A model generated the notes under the pieces. It made no database searches, had not been told where the DNA came from, and saw only the letters and a program-made list of their open reading frames with translations. DNA of 64,000 nt from an uncultured Flavobacteriaceae bacterium. Lineage in GTDB: Bacteria > Bacteroidota > Bacteroidia > Flavobacteriales > Flavobacteriaceae. The translations under genes and the position numbers were made by a program. The stretch covers positions 16,258 through 80,257 of the forward strand of contig CALHGE010000019.1 of assembly GCA_938029725.1 (NCBI GenBank). Reading direction: 5' to 3'. This document shows positions 19,501 through 26,397 of the stretch, one piece after another (within the stretch, counting starts at the first letter, position 1; every line of letters starts with the position of its first letter).

Positions 19501-19675
19501 AGATGCGAGCACGAACTTCTTTTTTGACTATTTACCAAAAGGAACTTATGTGTTCGAGTATGACTTACGAATAAATAACGCTGGCAATTTTAGCAATGGC
19601 ATTACTAGCATTCAAAGTATGTACGCCCCTGAGTTTAGCAGTCACTCAGAAGGGGTTCGCGTAAAAGCAAACTAA
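13565..19675 (+). CDS. Bacterial alpha-2-macroglobulin-like protein with thioester motif
   Basis: This 2036-residue exported protein has signal peptide 1-20 (ends AQAQ). A helical N-terminal region (20-380) is followed by macroglobulin domains. The MG2 part begins near residue 580 (FTDRSIYRPSQPLYFKG) and the alpha-2-macroglobulin core is near 1255 (FFPHLKTDKEGNVSFSFTTPE). The CNEQ motif at 1494-1497 would form the Cys-Gln internal thioester. Next come an alpha-toroid complement-like region and a receptor-binding-like C-terminus with a final DYLPKGTYVFEYDLR strand block. Such proteins trap proteases in the periplasm or at the surface. There is no lipobox, and no pbpC lies beside it, unlike the proteobacterial type. 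The signal peptidase I-like start suggests a soluble periplasmic or secreted form. Confidence 0.9.
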   Translation: MKHFVTLLTLLLFSQMAQAQKNEPTFETLWKQVEKLENEALTTSALKLVSGISEKAKKEKNSAQIVKALLYASKYAMTLEENAQLKIINDFKTEIKKAKSPTKNVLESYLATLFWQYFQQNRHQFYNRTKTAVKIDSIDFRTWDLTTLFTEISIHFDASLKNETSLQNTPVSDFKVVLNQRTNSEEYRPTLFDLLAHNALAFYKTSENSISRPIAKFEINDPKLLCDGDAFVRININTPDETSLQTKALRIYQTLLLLHGSSKAPYTYAEINIERLNFIYQNAVFKNKEQQFQDVLQNSASATKENLASGLYQYEIALLLRSQGQQYQANTNEKNRWKTKEALTLCESVIKEHPDSKGAKQCKALRSQILQKSLQLTTEKHIPIQKTGRFLVNYLNLNGLTLSARSITELELKGLNEVYEKEDKLAFIKKLPPTIEWQTDLKNENDYQSHRTEISMPPLANGRYLILAEPKDKTNKTFSFSTVQVTDMALSETRGSTEHNFQVIDRHNGKPISGALVVIRYKKNYARNFFSKRFVADSMGNISIPLNEDSWRAMKVTISHKKDKASYEGFYRNSIRKESDSKTSYSCFLFTDRSIYRPSQPLYFKGITIQQENDVSSILGNEKVSVQLKDVNGQVVATKAFTSNDYGSFSGEFKIPNNGLTGQFSLQVVSKKDLSGYARFSVEEYKRPKFETSFKPVTESYKVNDSVRVKGSATAYAGSSITDAKVAYRVKRVVYYPRWCYQYYPNLRSSSQEIAHGETKSDASGVYQIDFKALADNSVDRNNRPTFSYEVTADVTDINGETHSASTIINVGYHTLTATIDIANSFDKDSEENKLSISTTNLNGQFVAAKGSIKMYKLKAPKSVNRPRPWAAPDYEAWSKNKFKKTYPNDAFANEHDASTWEKGELVWASNFDTEKSKELSLGATQKWLSGKYSIELNTKDKFDQPVKDILQTTLFGHNDTGLADNQLFDIKTDKTSYAIGDQVKVTLLSNAEDINVTVNIEKDHTIIDTKLIHLSNSSASFTVPVNADDLGGFAITYSYSVYNYFYASNLIIQVPYPATDLQIETMTFRDKLQPAMEETWSFKIKGPKGDKVTAELLANMYDASLDTFRAHYWGFSPLARRTYHTNRTANAYYCYGTNTFQTYMYNDLFRYQNQNFDSFQWFGLQFGYGGRYGSGIRRSARMMTKGAATSSPEASEIMMNDMELDESTVGQVAAIAMAENTVFPTYSENDKDTTRPEIKQGSASDHIKIRQNLQENAFFFPHLKTDKEGNVSFSFTTPEALTKWNVQLLAHNKHLESSIKTLQTVTQKELMVTPNTPRFLREGDEIVISTKIANLTNKELSGTAKLALVDAVTGKSISKQLVLPLPFSEDVARREGTDQAPFKVDSLGNTQVSWRLKIPTEIQAIQYTVTAKAGDFSDGEQNVLPVLTNRILLTETLPMWVQSNQTKTFTLDKLKTTKSATLKHHKLTLEMTSNPAWYAVQALPYLMEYPYECNEQTFSKYYANTLAAHIANRNPKIQEVFTQWANSDALVSNLEKNQELKSLLIQETPWLRDAQSESEQKKRIALLFNLSNMKNEQTAALNKLKQNQKSSGAWPWFNGGPDNRFITQYISTGFGHLKQLNVEASEAEIQPLILDAIHYLDAEFVKEYEYMKKHTKDINADHLSQMQIHFLYMRSFFKDIKTSNKIDKIITYYSGQAQKYWKDKGLYAKGMLALIMHRMKDETTSKKILQALQENSITSDELGMYWKENGNSWLWYQAPIETQSLLIEVFSEITPSAIETIDKLKIWLLKHKQTNQWKTTKATSEAVYALLLQGSEWLSVSDAVDVLVGGEKIEASKLENAKTEAGTGYYKTAWNGTEVAPKMAEVQVSKKGKGIAWGALYWQYFEDLDKITSAETPLKLKKKLFLKKNTDTGEEISAITANTNLKVGDLVRVRIELSVDRPMEFVHMKDMRAAGFEPINIISRYKWQDGLGYYESTKDASTNFFFDYLPKGTYVFEYDLRINNAGNFSNGITSIQSMYAPEFSSHSEGVRVKAN

Positions 19676-19992
19676 GATTTCACTAAATTGAACTAAGCTT
19701 AAAGTTTCAAACTAACTAAAAAGGCTAGTTTTCAAATGCAAAGTAGCACTAAGAGTCTTTGACCAAAAGTTATTCGAAATCAAAATCACTATGTTTTGAA
19801 ATATTTCTTTAGAAAATCAGGCCACTATGCTGTACGTGAAAATAGCGATGATTCTAGTATTGCCACTTATATCATAACGATTATAGGAAGTGATTGTGCA
19901 CCAACTAAACAGAAGGAGTTCAACTCGATTTTTATCCGATTGTTAAGCAAAGAAACAGATGTTTCATTTCTCCTCTGTTGAAAATACCCTAA
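19676..19992 (+). other. 317-bp gap without a convincing gene; possible decayed small lipoprotein
   Basis: The interval between the macroglobulin gene and obg (convergent) holds no clear terminator and no recognisable gene. A short open frame, TTG 19796 to 19981, gives a protein of unconvincing composition. One oddity: frame 19827-19877 reads like a signal core (KIAMILVLPLIS) and then stops, while the other frame continues with GSDCAPTKQKEF at about 19886. The two would join into a lipoprotein start if a frameshift lay between them. This could be chance. Confidence 0.25.
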
Positions 19993-20994
19993 TTAAGCAT
20001 TCAACATTTGCCAGAGTTTATCTTTCAACTCTTGAATACCTTGCTGAGCTACTGATGATATAAACATATAAGGCGCTCCTTTTAAATCTATATCAAGCTC
20101 CGCACTCATCTCTTCCATCAATTCATCATCAAGCATATCACTTTTTGAGATGGCTATGAGTCTTTCTTTATCTAAAAGCTCACTATTATAACGGCGCAAC
20201 TCATCTAAAAGAATCTCGTACTCTTTACTGATGTCTTTACTATCGGCAGGAATCAAAAACAGAAGTGTTGCATTCCGCTCTATATGTCTTAAGAAATAAT
20301 GCCCAAGACCTTTACCTTCTGCTGCTCCTTCTATAATTCCTGGAATATCGGCCATTACAAAACTTTGAAAATCACGGTACTCAACAATTCCTAAATTTGG
20401 TTTTAGGGTCGTAAACTCGTAATCTGCAATTTTAGGTTTCGCTGAAGTGATTACTGAAAGCAGGGTAGACTTACCCGCATTTGGAAAACCAACCAAACCA
20501 ACATCAGCCAAAATCTTTAACTCTAAAACAAAAGATTCTTCTGTGCCTTCCATTCCAGGTTGTGCATATCTGGGCGTTTGATTCGTAGAAGACCTGAAAT
20601 GCCAATTACCACGACCACCCATACCGCCTTTAACTACAACTTCCTCTTCACCGTGTTCTGTAATCTCTAATATAACTTCATTGGTTTCGGCATCTCTTAG
20701 TATCGTACCTAAGGGCACCTCTAAATATACATCTTCACCGTCTGCACCTGTACTTCGACTCTTCGCACCATTACCACCATGACCTGCCTTAAAATGCTTT
20801 TTATATTTGAAGGTAACGAGCGTCCAAAGATTTTCATTACCACGAAGAATTACGTGACCTCCTCGACCACCATCACCACCATCAGGGCCACCTTTGGTAA
20901 TAAACTTTTCACGATGTAAATGTACAGAGCCTTTCCCTCCCTTTCCGGAAGTCAAAAAAACTTTTACATAGTCTACAAAATTACCTTCGGTCAT
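19993..20994 (-). CDS. obg: Ribosome-associated GTPase Obg (CgtA)
   Basis: This 333-residue protein has the glycine-rich Obg domain at residues 1-160 ([12 protein letters not shown] near 35-46). The GTPase domain follows: G1 GFPNAGKST (169-177), G3 DIPG (216-219) and G4 SKSD (283-286, a variant of NKxD seen in the family). It lacks the extra C-terminal OCT domain, as is usual in Bacteroidota. It is essential in most bacteria, for late 50S assembly and stress control. A 47-residue membrane-protein gene and the Hpt-Adk gene lie just upstream on the same strand, so these are probably one operon. Confidence 0.96.
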   Translation of the reverse strand: MTEGNFVDYVKVFLTSGKGGKGSVHLHREKFITKGGPDGGDGGRGGHVILRGNENLWTLVTFKYKKHFKAGHGGNGAKSRSTGADGEDVYLEVPLGTILRDAETNEVILEITEHGEEEVVVKGGMGGRGNWHFRSSTNQTPRYAQPGMEGTEESFVLELKILADVGLVGFPNAGKSTLLSVITSAKPKIADYEFTTLKPNLGIVEYRDFQSFVMADIPGIIEGAAEGKGLGHYFLRHIERNATLLFLIPADSKDISKEYEILLDELRRYNSELLDKERLIAISKSDMLDDELMEEMSAELDIDLKGAPYMFISSVAQQGIQELKDKLWQMLNA

Positions 20995-21047
20995 ATACCT
21001 TTTTTAAAGTCTAGGGTTCGTCCCCTTAACAATATACTAATTAGCTT

Positions 21048-21191
21048 TTAATTTGTGGGAATAGAATCATCCAAGTAAAACAGATAGAACAAGTAACCAG
21101 CGGCAGAAAGGAGGAATAAAACTAAAGCTAACAAAACTGTAAAAAAGCACCCTTTTAATCCGTCTTTAGCTCCAAAAACTTCATTACCCAT
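21048..21191 (-). CDS. Small single-span membrane protein (47 residues) between adk and obg
   Basis: On the minus strand ATG (21191-21189) opens a 47-codon frame ending in TAA at 21048. Residues 1-14 are polar with a net basic part (AKDGLKG), residues 15-39 are a strongly hydrophobic helix (FFTVLLALVLFLLSAAG then YLFYLFYL), and a short acidic tail ends in PTN. An AGGAG sits nine bases before the ATG. The gene lies 21 bp after adk and 53 bp before obg on the same strand, so co-transcription is likely. The layout (positive N-terminus, one span) predicts an inner-membrane peptide with N-in topology. The function is unknown. Confidence 0.65.
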   Translation of the reverse strand: MGNEVFGAKDGLKGCFFTVLLALVLFLLSAAGYLFYLFYLDDSIPTN

Positions 21192-21212
21192 ATTTTCTCT
21201 CTCCTAATTGTA

Positions 21213-22319
21213 CTAAAGCTCTTCAATAACCTTACTCAATCGCATGGTAATCTCATCAATAGCGCCTATTCCGCTTACACTATGAAACTTGGCTTGCGCC
21301 TCATAAAATTCCTTTAACGGTGCCGTCTTTAAATTATATTCCTCAAAACGGTTTCGGATTTTATCTTCATCTTGGTCATCACTGCGACCGCTAACTTTTC
21401 CTCGCTCTAACAAGCGCTGAATCAGTATCTCGTCATCTGCTTCTAGTGCAATGGTTGCATCTATCTTCATTTCTTTGCTTGCAAGAAAAACATCCAAAGC
21501 TTTCGCTTGCGCCGTTGTTCTTGGAAACCCATCAAATATGAATCCACTCGCATCAGGATTCTTATCTACATCATCTTCCAGCATTTTAATCGTTACCTCA
21601 TCAGGCACCAAATCTCCCTTTTCGATATATGACTTGGCTAATTGCCCCAGTTCTGTATCATTCTTCATATTATATCGAAAGAGATCTCCTGTAGAAATAT
21701 GTTTCAAATTGTACTTCTCCTTCAAGAATTCAGCCTGCGTTCCTTTTCCAGCACCTGGTTTCCCGAATAATACGAGGTTAATCATATGTTTTTGGTTTAG
21801 TTGGTATACTTCTTTTAAATTTCGGCCTAGTTCGTTATAGTCTAATCCGTAACCTACAATGAATTTATCAGGAATATTAATACCTGCATAATCGATACTA
21901 TATTCTCCATTATAAATTTCAGACTTAAAAAACAACGTAGCTATTTTAAACTCCTTAACGTTGGTCTTTGAAAACAAATGCACAAGCTCCTTTAAAGTAC
22001 GCCCGGTATCAATGATATCTTCAAGAATGATCACAGTACGACCTTCAATATTCTCTGGCACATCTAACAATGTTTCCACTATACCAGTAGATGTCAAGCC
22101 TTGGTAAGAGCTTAACTTTACAAATGACACCTCACAAGGGTAGTCATATGCTTTAAGAAAATCTGCAACAAACATAAAAGACCCATTTAAAACTCCAATA
22201 AAAATTGGTGTTTCGCCTTTATGGTCGTCTGCTATCTTTTTAGCCAAATTCTCAACCGCAGATTGAATTACAGTTTGACTCAAAAAAGGTTTGAAATATT
22301 TGTCGTGGAGCTTTATCAC
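21213..22319 (-). CDS. adk: Hypoxanthine phosphoribosyltransferase-adenylate kinase fusion
   Basis: A 368-residue two-domain enzyme. Residues 1-175 are a type I phosphoribosyltransferase with the PRPP loop VIILEDIIDTG (96-106) and the YGLDYNE block, matching hypoxanthine-guanine PRT (purine base + PRPP to IMP/GMP). Residues 179-368 are a full adenylate kinase (ATP + AMP to 2 ADP). Its native-type start is Met179, with P-loop GKPGAGKGT at 186-194, FDGFPRT, and the LID region RGKVSGRSDDQ. The start is GTG 22319: a TGA stands in frame two codons upstream and no closer ATG exists. The domains are joined by only a few residues. The fusion links purine salvage to adenylate balancing. Confidence 0.93.
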   Translation of the reverse strand: MIKLHDKYFKPFLSQTVIQSAVENLAKKIADDHKGETPIFIGVLNGSFMFVADFLKAYDYPCEVSFVKLSSYQGLTSTGIVETLLDVPENIEGRTVIILEDIIDTGRTLKELVHLFSKTNVKEFKIATLFFKSEIYNGEYSIDYAGINIPDKFIVGYGLDYNELGRNLKEVYQLNQKHMINLVLFGKPGAGKGTQAEFLKEKYNLKHISTGDLFRYNMKNDTELGQLAKSYIEKGDLVPDEVTIKMLEDDVDKNPDASGFIFDGFPRTTAQAKALDVFLASKEMKIDATIALEADDEILIQRLLERGKVSGRSDDQDEDKIRNRFEEYNLKTAPLKEFYEAQAKFHSVSGIGAIDEITMRLSKVIEEL

Positions 22320-22378
22320 CGTTCAGTTTATAAAGGGGCAAATATAGCATTTTGATTTCTCTTTCTTACCGCCATGCC

Positions 22379-22407
22379 TTTGGTTTTACTATTTAACTGT
22401 ATTTTTG
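22379..22407 (+). promoter_or_regulatory. Bacteroidota-type promoter of purK
   Basis: TTTG (22379-22382), 17 bp, then TATTTTTG (22400-22407) fits the -33 TTTG / -7 TAnnTTTG consensus of Bacteroidota housekeeping promoters. The purK ATG lies 14 bp downstream, so the leader is short. The promoter is inside the extended reading frame from 22374, which argues against that upstream start. Confidence 0.75.
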
Positions 22408-22421
22408 TGAGAACAAAAAAA

Positions 22422-23597
22422 ATGACTGTGGCGAATAACTCAAATAACTACTTTTCTTCCGATTTTAAATTAGGAATTTTAGGTGGAGGTCAATTGGGGA
22501 AAATGCTTCTCTACGAAACACGAAAATTTGATATCCATACTAAAGTTTTGGAAGGTTCAAATGAAGCTCCGTGTAGAATTGCTTGTGATGAATTTGTTTT
22601 GGGAAGCTTGATGGATTTTGATGCCGTCTATAACTTCGGAAAACAAGTTGATGTCTTGACCATCGAAATAGAAAACGTAAATCTCGATGCCCTAGAAAAG
22701 CTAGAGGATGAAGGCATAAAAGTATATCCGCCGACAAAAGCACTTCGTATCATTCAGAACAAGGCAACACAAAAACTATTTTATACAGATCACCAAATTC
22801 CAACAGCAGACTTTTCGCGTTTCGCCTATGCTAGCGAAATTGAAGATGCTATTGAAAATGGAGGTCTCGAATTTCCTTTTGTTTGGAAAGCCACTCAATT
22901 CGGCTATGACGGACAGGGGGTAAAAGTGGTTCGATCTATCGATGATTTAGCCGGATTACCTGCTGGGGAATGTATTGCAGAAAAAATGATTCCATTTAAG
23001 AATGAGCTAGCCGTCATTGTGGTTAGAAACCCAAGTGGTCAAGTAGTTACTTACCCCGTGGTAGAAATGGAATTTCATCCGGAAGCAAATCAAGTTGAGT
23101 ATGTAATTTGCCCTGCTAGAATTGACAAAATAGTTGCCGAAAAAGCACAAGAAATCGCCTTAAAAGTCTCTAATAAAATCAACCATATTGGAATTTTGGC
23201 TGTTGAAATGTTCCAAACACATGATGACCAAATATTGGTCAACGAAGTCGCACCAAGGCCTCATAATAGTGGGCACTACAGTATTGAGGCAAGTTATACC
23301 AATCAATTTGAGCAACACATAAGAGCCATATTAGATTTACCCTTAGGAAGCACAGAAAGTAAAGTTGCTGGCATCATGGTAAATCTCGTCGGAGCAGAAA
23401 ATCATACCGGAGATGTGGTATATGAAAACATCGCAGAAATCATGGCAATGGATGGTGTTACGCCACATATCTACGGAAAAAAGCAAACCCGCCCTTTTCG
23501 AAAGATGGGCCATGTGACGATTGTAAATAAAGATATCGATGAAGCACGTAGGGTCGCTCAAAAAGTAAAAGAAACGATAAAAGTAATCAGCAAATAA
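22422..23597 (+). CDS. purK: N5-carboxyaminoimidazole ribonucleotide synthase (PurK)
   Basis: This 391-residue ATP-grasp enzyme converts AIR, bicarbonate and ATP to N5-CAIR in purine synthesis. Visible are the N-terminal GILGGGQLGKML block, the ATP-grasp region (FPFVWKATQFGYDGQGV) and the C-terminal metal-binding NEVAPRPHNSGHYS motif typical of PurK. The start at ATG 22422 is preferred because a promoter occupies the region between it and the upstream ATG 22374. The stop is one base from the purE start at 23599, so the two sequential steps are co-translated. It is divergent from the Hpt-Adk gene, placing de novo and salvage purine genes back to back. Confidence 0.94.
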   Translation: MTVANNSNNYFSSDFKLGILGGGQLGKMLLYETRKFDIHTKVLEGSNEAPCRIACDEFVLGSLMDFDAVYNFGKQVDVLTIEIENVNLDALEKLEDEGIKVYPPTKALRIIQNKATQKLFYTDHQIPTADFSRFAYASEIEDAIENGGLEFPFVWKATQFGYDGQGVKVVRSIDDLAGLPAGECIAEKMIPFKNELAVIVVRNPSGQVVTYPVVEMEFHPEANQVEYVICPARIDKIVAEKAQEIALKVSNKINHIGILAVEMFQTHDDQILVNEVAPRPHNSGHYSIEASYTNQFEQHIRAILDLPLGSTESKVAGIMVNLVGAENHTGDVVYENIAEIMAMDGVTPHIYGKKQTRPFRKMGHVTIVNKDIDEARRVAQKVKETIKVISK

Positions 23598-23598
23598 T

Positions 23599-24090
23599 AT
23601 GAATAAAGTAGCCGTAGTAATGGGAAGCACCAGCGACCTGCCCGTAATGCAGGAAGCTATTGATATTTTAAAAGGTTTCGACATCGAGGTAGATGTAGAC
23701 ATTGTATCTGCACATAGAACTCCTGAAAAGCTTTTTGATTTTAGTAAAAATGCACATACCAATGGCTACGCTGTGGTTATTGCCGGAGCTGGCGGCGCGG
23801 CCCATTTACCAGGTATGGTAGCTTCAATGTCACCCTTACCTGTAATTGGTGTTCCAGTAAAAAGCAGCAACTCAATTGATGGATGGGATTCTATTCTATC
23901 TATTCTTCAAATGCCAGGAGGTGTTCCGGTAGCAACTGTAGCTTTAAACGGAGCTAAAAATGCGGGTATTCTTGCCGCACAGATTATTGGCTCTTCAGAT
24001 AAATGTGTGCTCGATAAAATTATTCTCTACAAAGAAGGATTGAAACAGAAAGTAATTGACGGAGCTAAGGAAGTGCGTGGCTCTAAATAA
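23599..24090 (+). CDS. purE: N5-carboxyaminoimidazole ribonucleotide mutase (PurE class I)
   Basis: A 163-residue enzyme moving the carboxyl group of N5-CAIR to carbon 4, giving CAIR. It shows GSTSDLPVM near residue 9 and SAHRTPEKL near residue 40 (substrate phosphate and catalytic His, as in class I mutases), with AGAGGAAHLPGMVA near 63. It follows purK with a one-base gap, so the pair carries out the two-step bacterial route. Downstream, 164 bp separate it from the M3 peptidase gene; that gap contains an imperfect hairpin (24161-24202). Confidence 0.95.
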   Translation: MNKVAVVMGSTSDLPVMQEAIDILKGFDIEVDVDIVSAHRTPEKLFDFSKNAHTNGYAVVIAGAGGAAHLPGMVASMSPLPVIGVPVKSSNSIDGWDSILSILQMPGGVPVATVALNGAKNAGILAAQIIGSSDKCVLDKIILYKEGLKQKVIDGAKEVRGSK

Positions 24091-24160
24091 GAAAGGCTAG
24101 CTAGCACGCTCGCTCTACATAAACGAATACGACAAAAAACACCTATTTGGCAGTGAAATA

Positions 24161-24202
24161 GTTTCTGGCTTCAAACTACCAAAGACCTGAAGCAACAGAA
24201 AC
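24161..24202. repeat. Imperfect inverted repeat in the purE downstream gap
   Basis: GTTTCTGGCTTCA (24161-24173) is mirrored by TGAAGC, AA, CAGAAAC (24188-24202), that is, with a 2-base bulge. There is no T-tail, so a simple terminator is unlikely. Word content (GTTTC, GAAAC, CTTCAA) resembles the stronger element at 33913-33971. Confidence 0.45.
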
Positions 24203-24254
24203 CTGAAACAACGCTAAAATAAACTCACCCCTGACAAACTCCTAATCCTCTTTT

Positions 24255-26273
24255 ATGAATCCACTTTTAATTCCATTCGATACAGCCCCATTTTCGAAAA
24301 TCAAGAATGAGCATTTCAAGCCTGCTTTTTTTAAAGCAATAGAAACTGCCCGTGCAGAAATAAATACCATCACTGAAAACCCTGACGCACCTACCTTTGA
24401 GAATACCATCGAAGCTTTGGAATTCTCTGGTCAACAGTTAGATAGAATTTCGAGTGTATTTTTTAATCTAAATTCTGCAGAAACAAACGAAGAAATTCAG
24501 AAAATAGCTCAGGTGGTTTCTCCATTGCTTTCTGAATTCGGGAATGATATCACGCTAAATGAGGCCTTGTTTAAGAGGATTAAAACTGTTTTTGAGGAGA
24601 ATGGTGCATTGAATCTTTCTGTGGAACAAAACACTCTTTTAGACAAACGCTATAAAAGTTTTAGTCGCAATGGAGCCAATCTATCAGAAGACAAAAAGAA
24701 ACGCCTACGAGAAATTGACGCAGAAGCTTCAAAGCTAAAATTGAAATTCGGAGAAAATATTTTAGCCGAAACCAATACCTATCAAAAGTATATTAGCAAT
24801 GAAGCTGATTTAGAGGGATTACCAGAAGGCGCGAAAGAAGCTGCGGCTCAATTGGCAAAATCAAAAGGCAAAGAGGAAGGCTGGCTTTTGACTTTAGATT
24901 ACCCCAGCTATATTCCCTTTATGAAATATGCTGAGGATAGAGAGTTGCGCAAAGAACTTTCTCTGGCATTCGGAAGCAAAGCTTTCAAGGGAGATGCACT
25001 AGACAATCAACAAATCGTTCTGACAATTGCCAATCTAAGATATGAACGCGCTAATCTTTTAGGCTATCAAACTCATGCTCATTTTGTATTAGAAGAGCGT
25101 ATGGCTGAAACTCCTGAAAAAGTTCATTCATTTTTAAATGAGTTACTTAAAAAGGCAAAACCGGCAGCAGCCCGTGAATTCAAACAATTAGAAGATTTCG
25201 CCAAAGACCTAGACGGCATTGACCAACTCCAAAAATGGGATAGTAGCTACTACTCTGAAAAATTGAAACAAAAACTGTTCAGTTTAGACGACGAGCAACT
25301 AAAACCTTATTTCAAATTAGAAAACGTTATTGACGGTGTTTTTCAAATTGCAGAAAAACTTTTCGGATTGCAGTTCAAAGAAGTATCAGACATTGACAAA
25401 TACAATGAAGAAGTTAAAACCTATCGTGTTTATGATGCTGATAAAAATTTCATTTCGATCTTTTACGCCGATTTTCACCCTAGAGCCGGAAAGCGCGGCG
25501 GCGCTTGGATGACCTCATTCAAATCACAATGGAAAAAAGACGGCGAAAATGTACGTCCTCATATTTCTAATGTATGCAACTTCACCCCCTCCACAAAGAC
25601 AAAACCATCGCTTCTAAGCTTCAATGAGGTAACTACTTTGTTTCATGAATTCGGGCATGGGTTACATGGCATGCTTGCCAACACCACCTACCCCAGCCTA
25701 TCTGGAACTTCTGTTTATTGGGATTTTGTAGAACTTCCATCTCAGGTTTTGGAAAACTGGTGCTACGAGAAAGAAGCCTTAGAATTATTTGCAAAACACT
25801 ATGAAACTGGAGAAGTAATTCCGATGACCCTAGTTCAGAAAATAAAGGAATCTGCTGCTTTTCAAGAAGGTATCGCTACTATGCGACAACTAAGTTTTGC
25901 GCTATTAGACATGTCTTGGCATGGTGCTGACCCAACAAATATAACTGACGTCAAAAGACATGAATCAAAAGCGTTCGCAGGAACCAACTTATACCCTGAT
26001 ACTGCAGAGACCTGTATGAGCACAGCTTTTGCTCATATTTTTCAAGGAGGATATTCTTCTGGCTATTATAGCTACAAATGGGCGGAAGTTTTAGATGCTG
26101 ACGCCTTTGCCTACTTTAAAGAGAAAGGCATTTTCAACAAGGAAGTAGCTACTAAATTTAAGGATAATGTACTCTCTAAGGGAGGTACTGAAAATCCAAT
26201 GGTCTTGTACAAAAGATTTCGTGGTGCAGAACCTAAAGTAGAAGCTTTACTAGAGCGAGCTGGATTATTATAG
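24255..26273 (+). CDS. M3-family zinc metallopeptidase (oligopeptidase A / dipeptidyl carboxypeptidase type)
   Basis: A 672-residue M3 peptidase that degrades short peptides. The zinc motif HEFGHGLH begins at His464 (His464, Glu465, His468), with the downstream Glu ligand in the FVELPSQVLENW block near 490. The start (IPFDTAPFSKIKNEHFKPAF) and the YSSGYYSYKWAEVLDADAF end block are typical of the Dcp/OpdA branch. There is no signal peptide, so it is probably cytoplasmic, recycling peptides or degraded signal peptides. Whether it acts as an endo-oligopeptidase or a dipeptidyl carboxypeptidase cannot be told from sequence. Confidence 0.9.
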   Translation: MNPLLIPFDTAPFSKIKNEHFKPAFFKAIETARAEINTITENPDAPTFENTIEALEFSGQQLDRISSVFFNLNSAETNEEIQKIAQVVSPLLSEFGNDITLNEALFKRIKTVFEENGALNLSVEQNTLLDKRYKSFSRNGANLSEDKKKRLREIDAEASKLKLKFGENILAETNTYQKYISNEADLEGLPEGAKEAAAQLAKSKGKEEGWLLTLDYPSYIPFMKYAEDRELRKELSLAFGSKAFKGDALDNQQIVLTIANLRYERANLLGYQTHAHFVLEERMAETPEKVHSFLNELLKKAKPAAAREFKQLEDFAKDLDGIDQLQKWDSSYYSEKLKQKLFSLDDEQLKPYFKLENVIDGVFQIAEKLFGLQFKEVSDIDKYNEEVKTYRVYDADKNFISIFYADFHPRAGKRGGAWMTSFKSQWKKDGENVRPHISNVCNFTPSTKTKPSLLSFNEVTTLFHEFGHGLHGMLANTTYPSLSGTSVYWDFVELPSQVLENWCYEKEALELFAKHYETGEVIPMTLVQKIKESAAFQEGIATMRQLSFALLDMSWHGADPTNITDVKRHESKAFAGTNLYPDTAETCMSTAFAHIFQGGYSSGYYSYKWAEVLDADAFAYFKEKGIFNKEVATKFKDNVLSKGGTENPMVLYKRFRGAEPKVEALLERAGLL

Positions 26274-26397
26274 ACAAAACACTCGTAAACAACACTTTAA
26301 GCAAAATTCACAACAATAAATTTTTATACTTGTTCCTTTGAGCTATTTTTCTTTGCTACCGTAATTAGATTGCCAAAAGCAATGTAAAAACTAGTCT

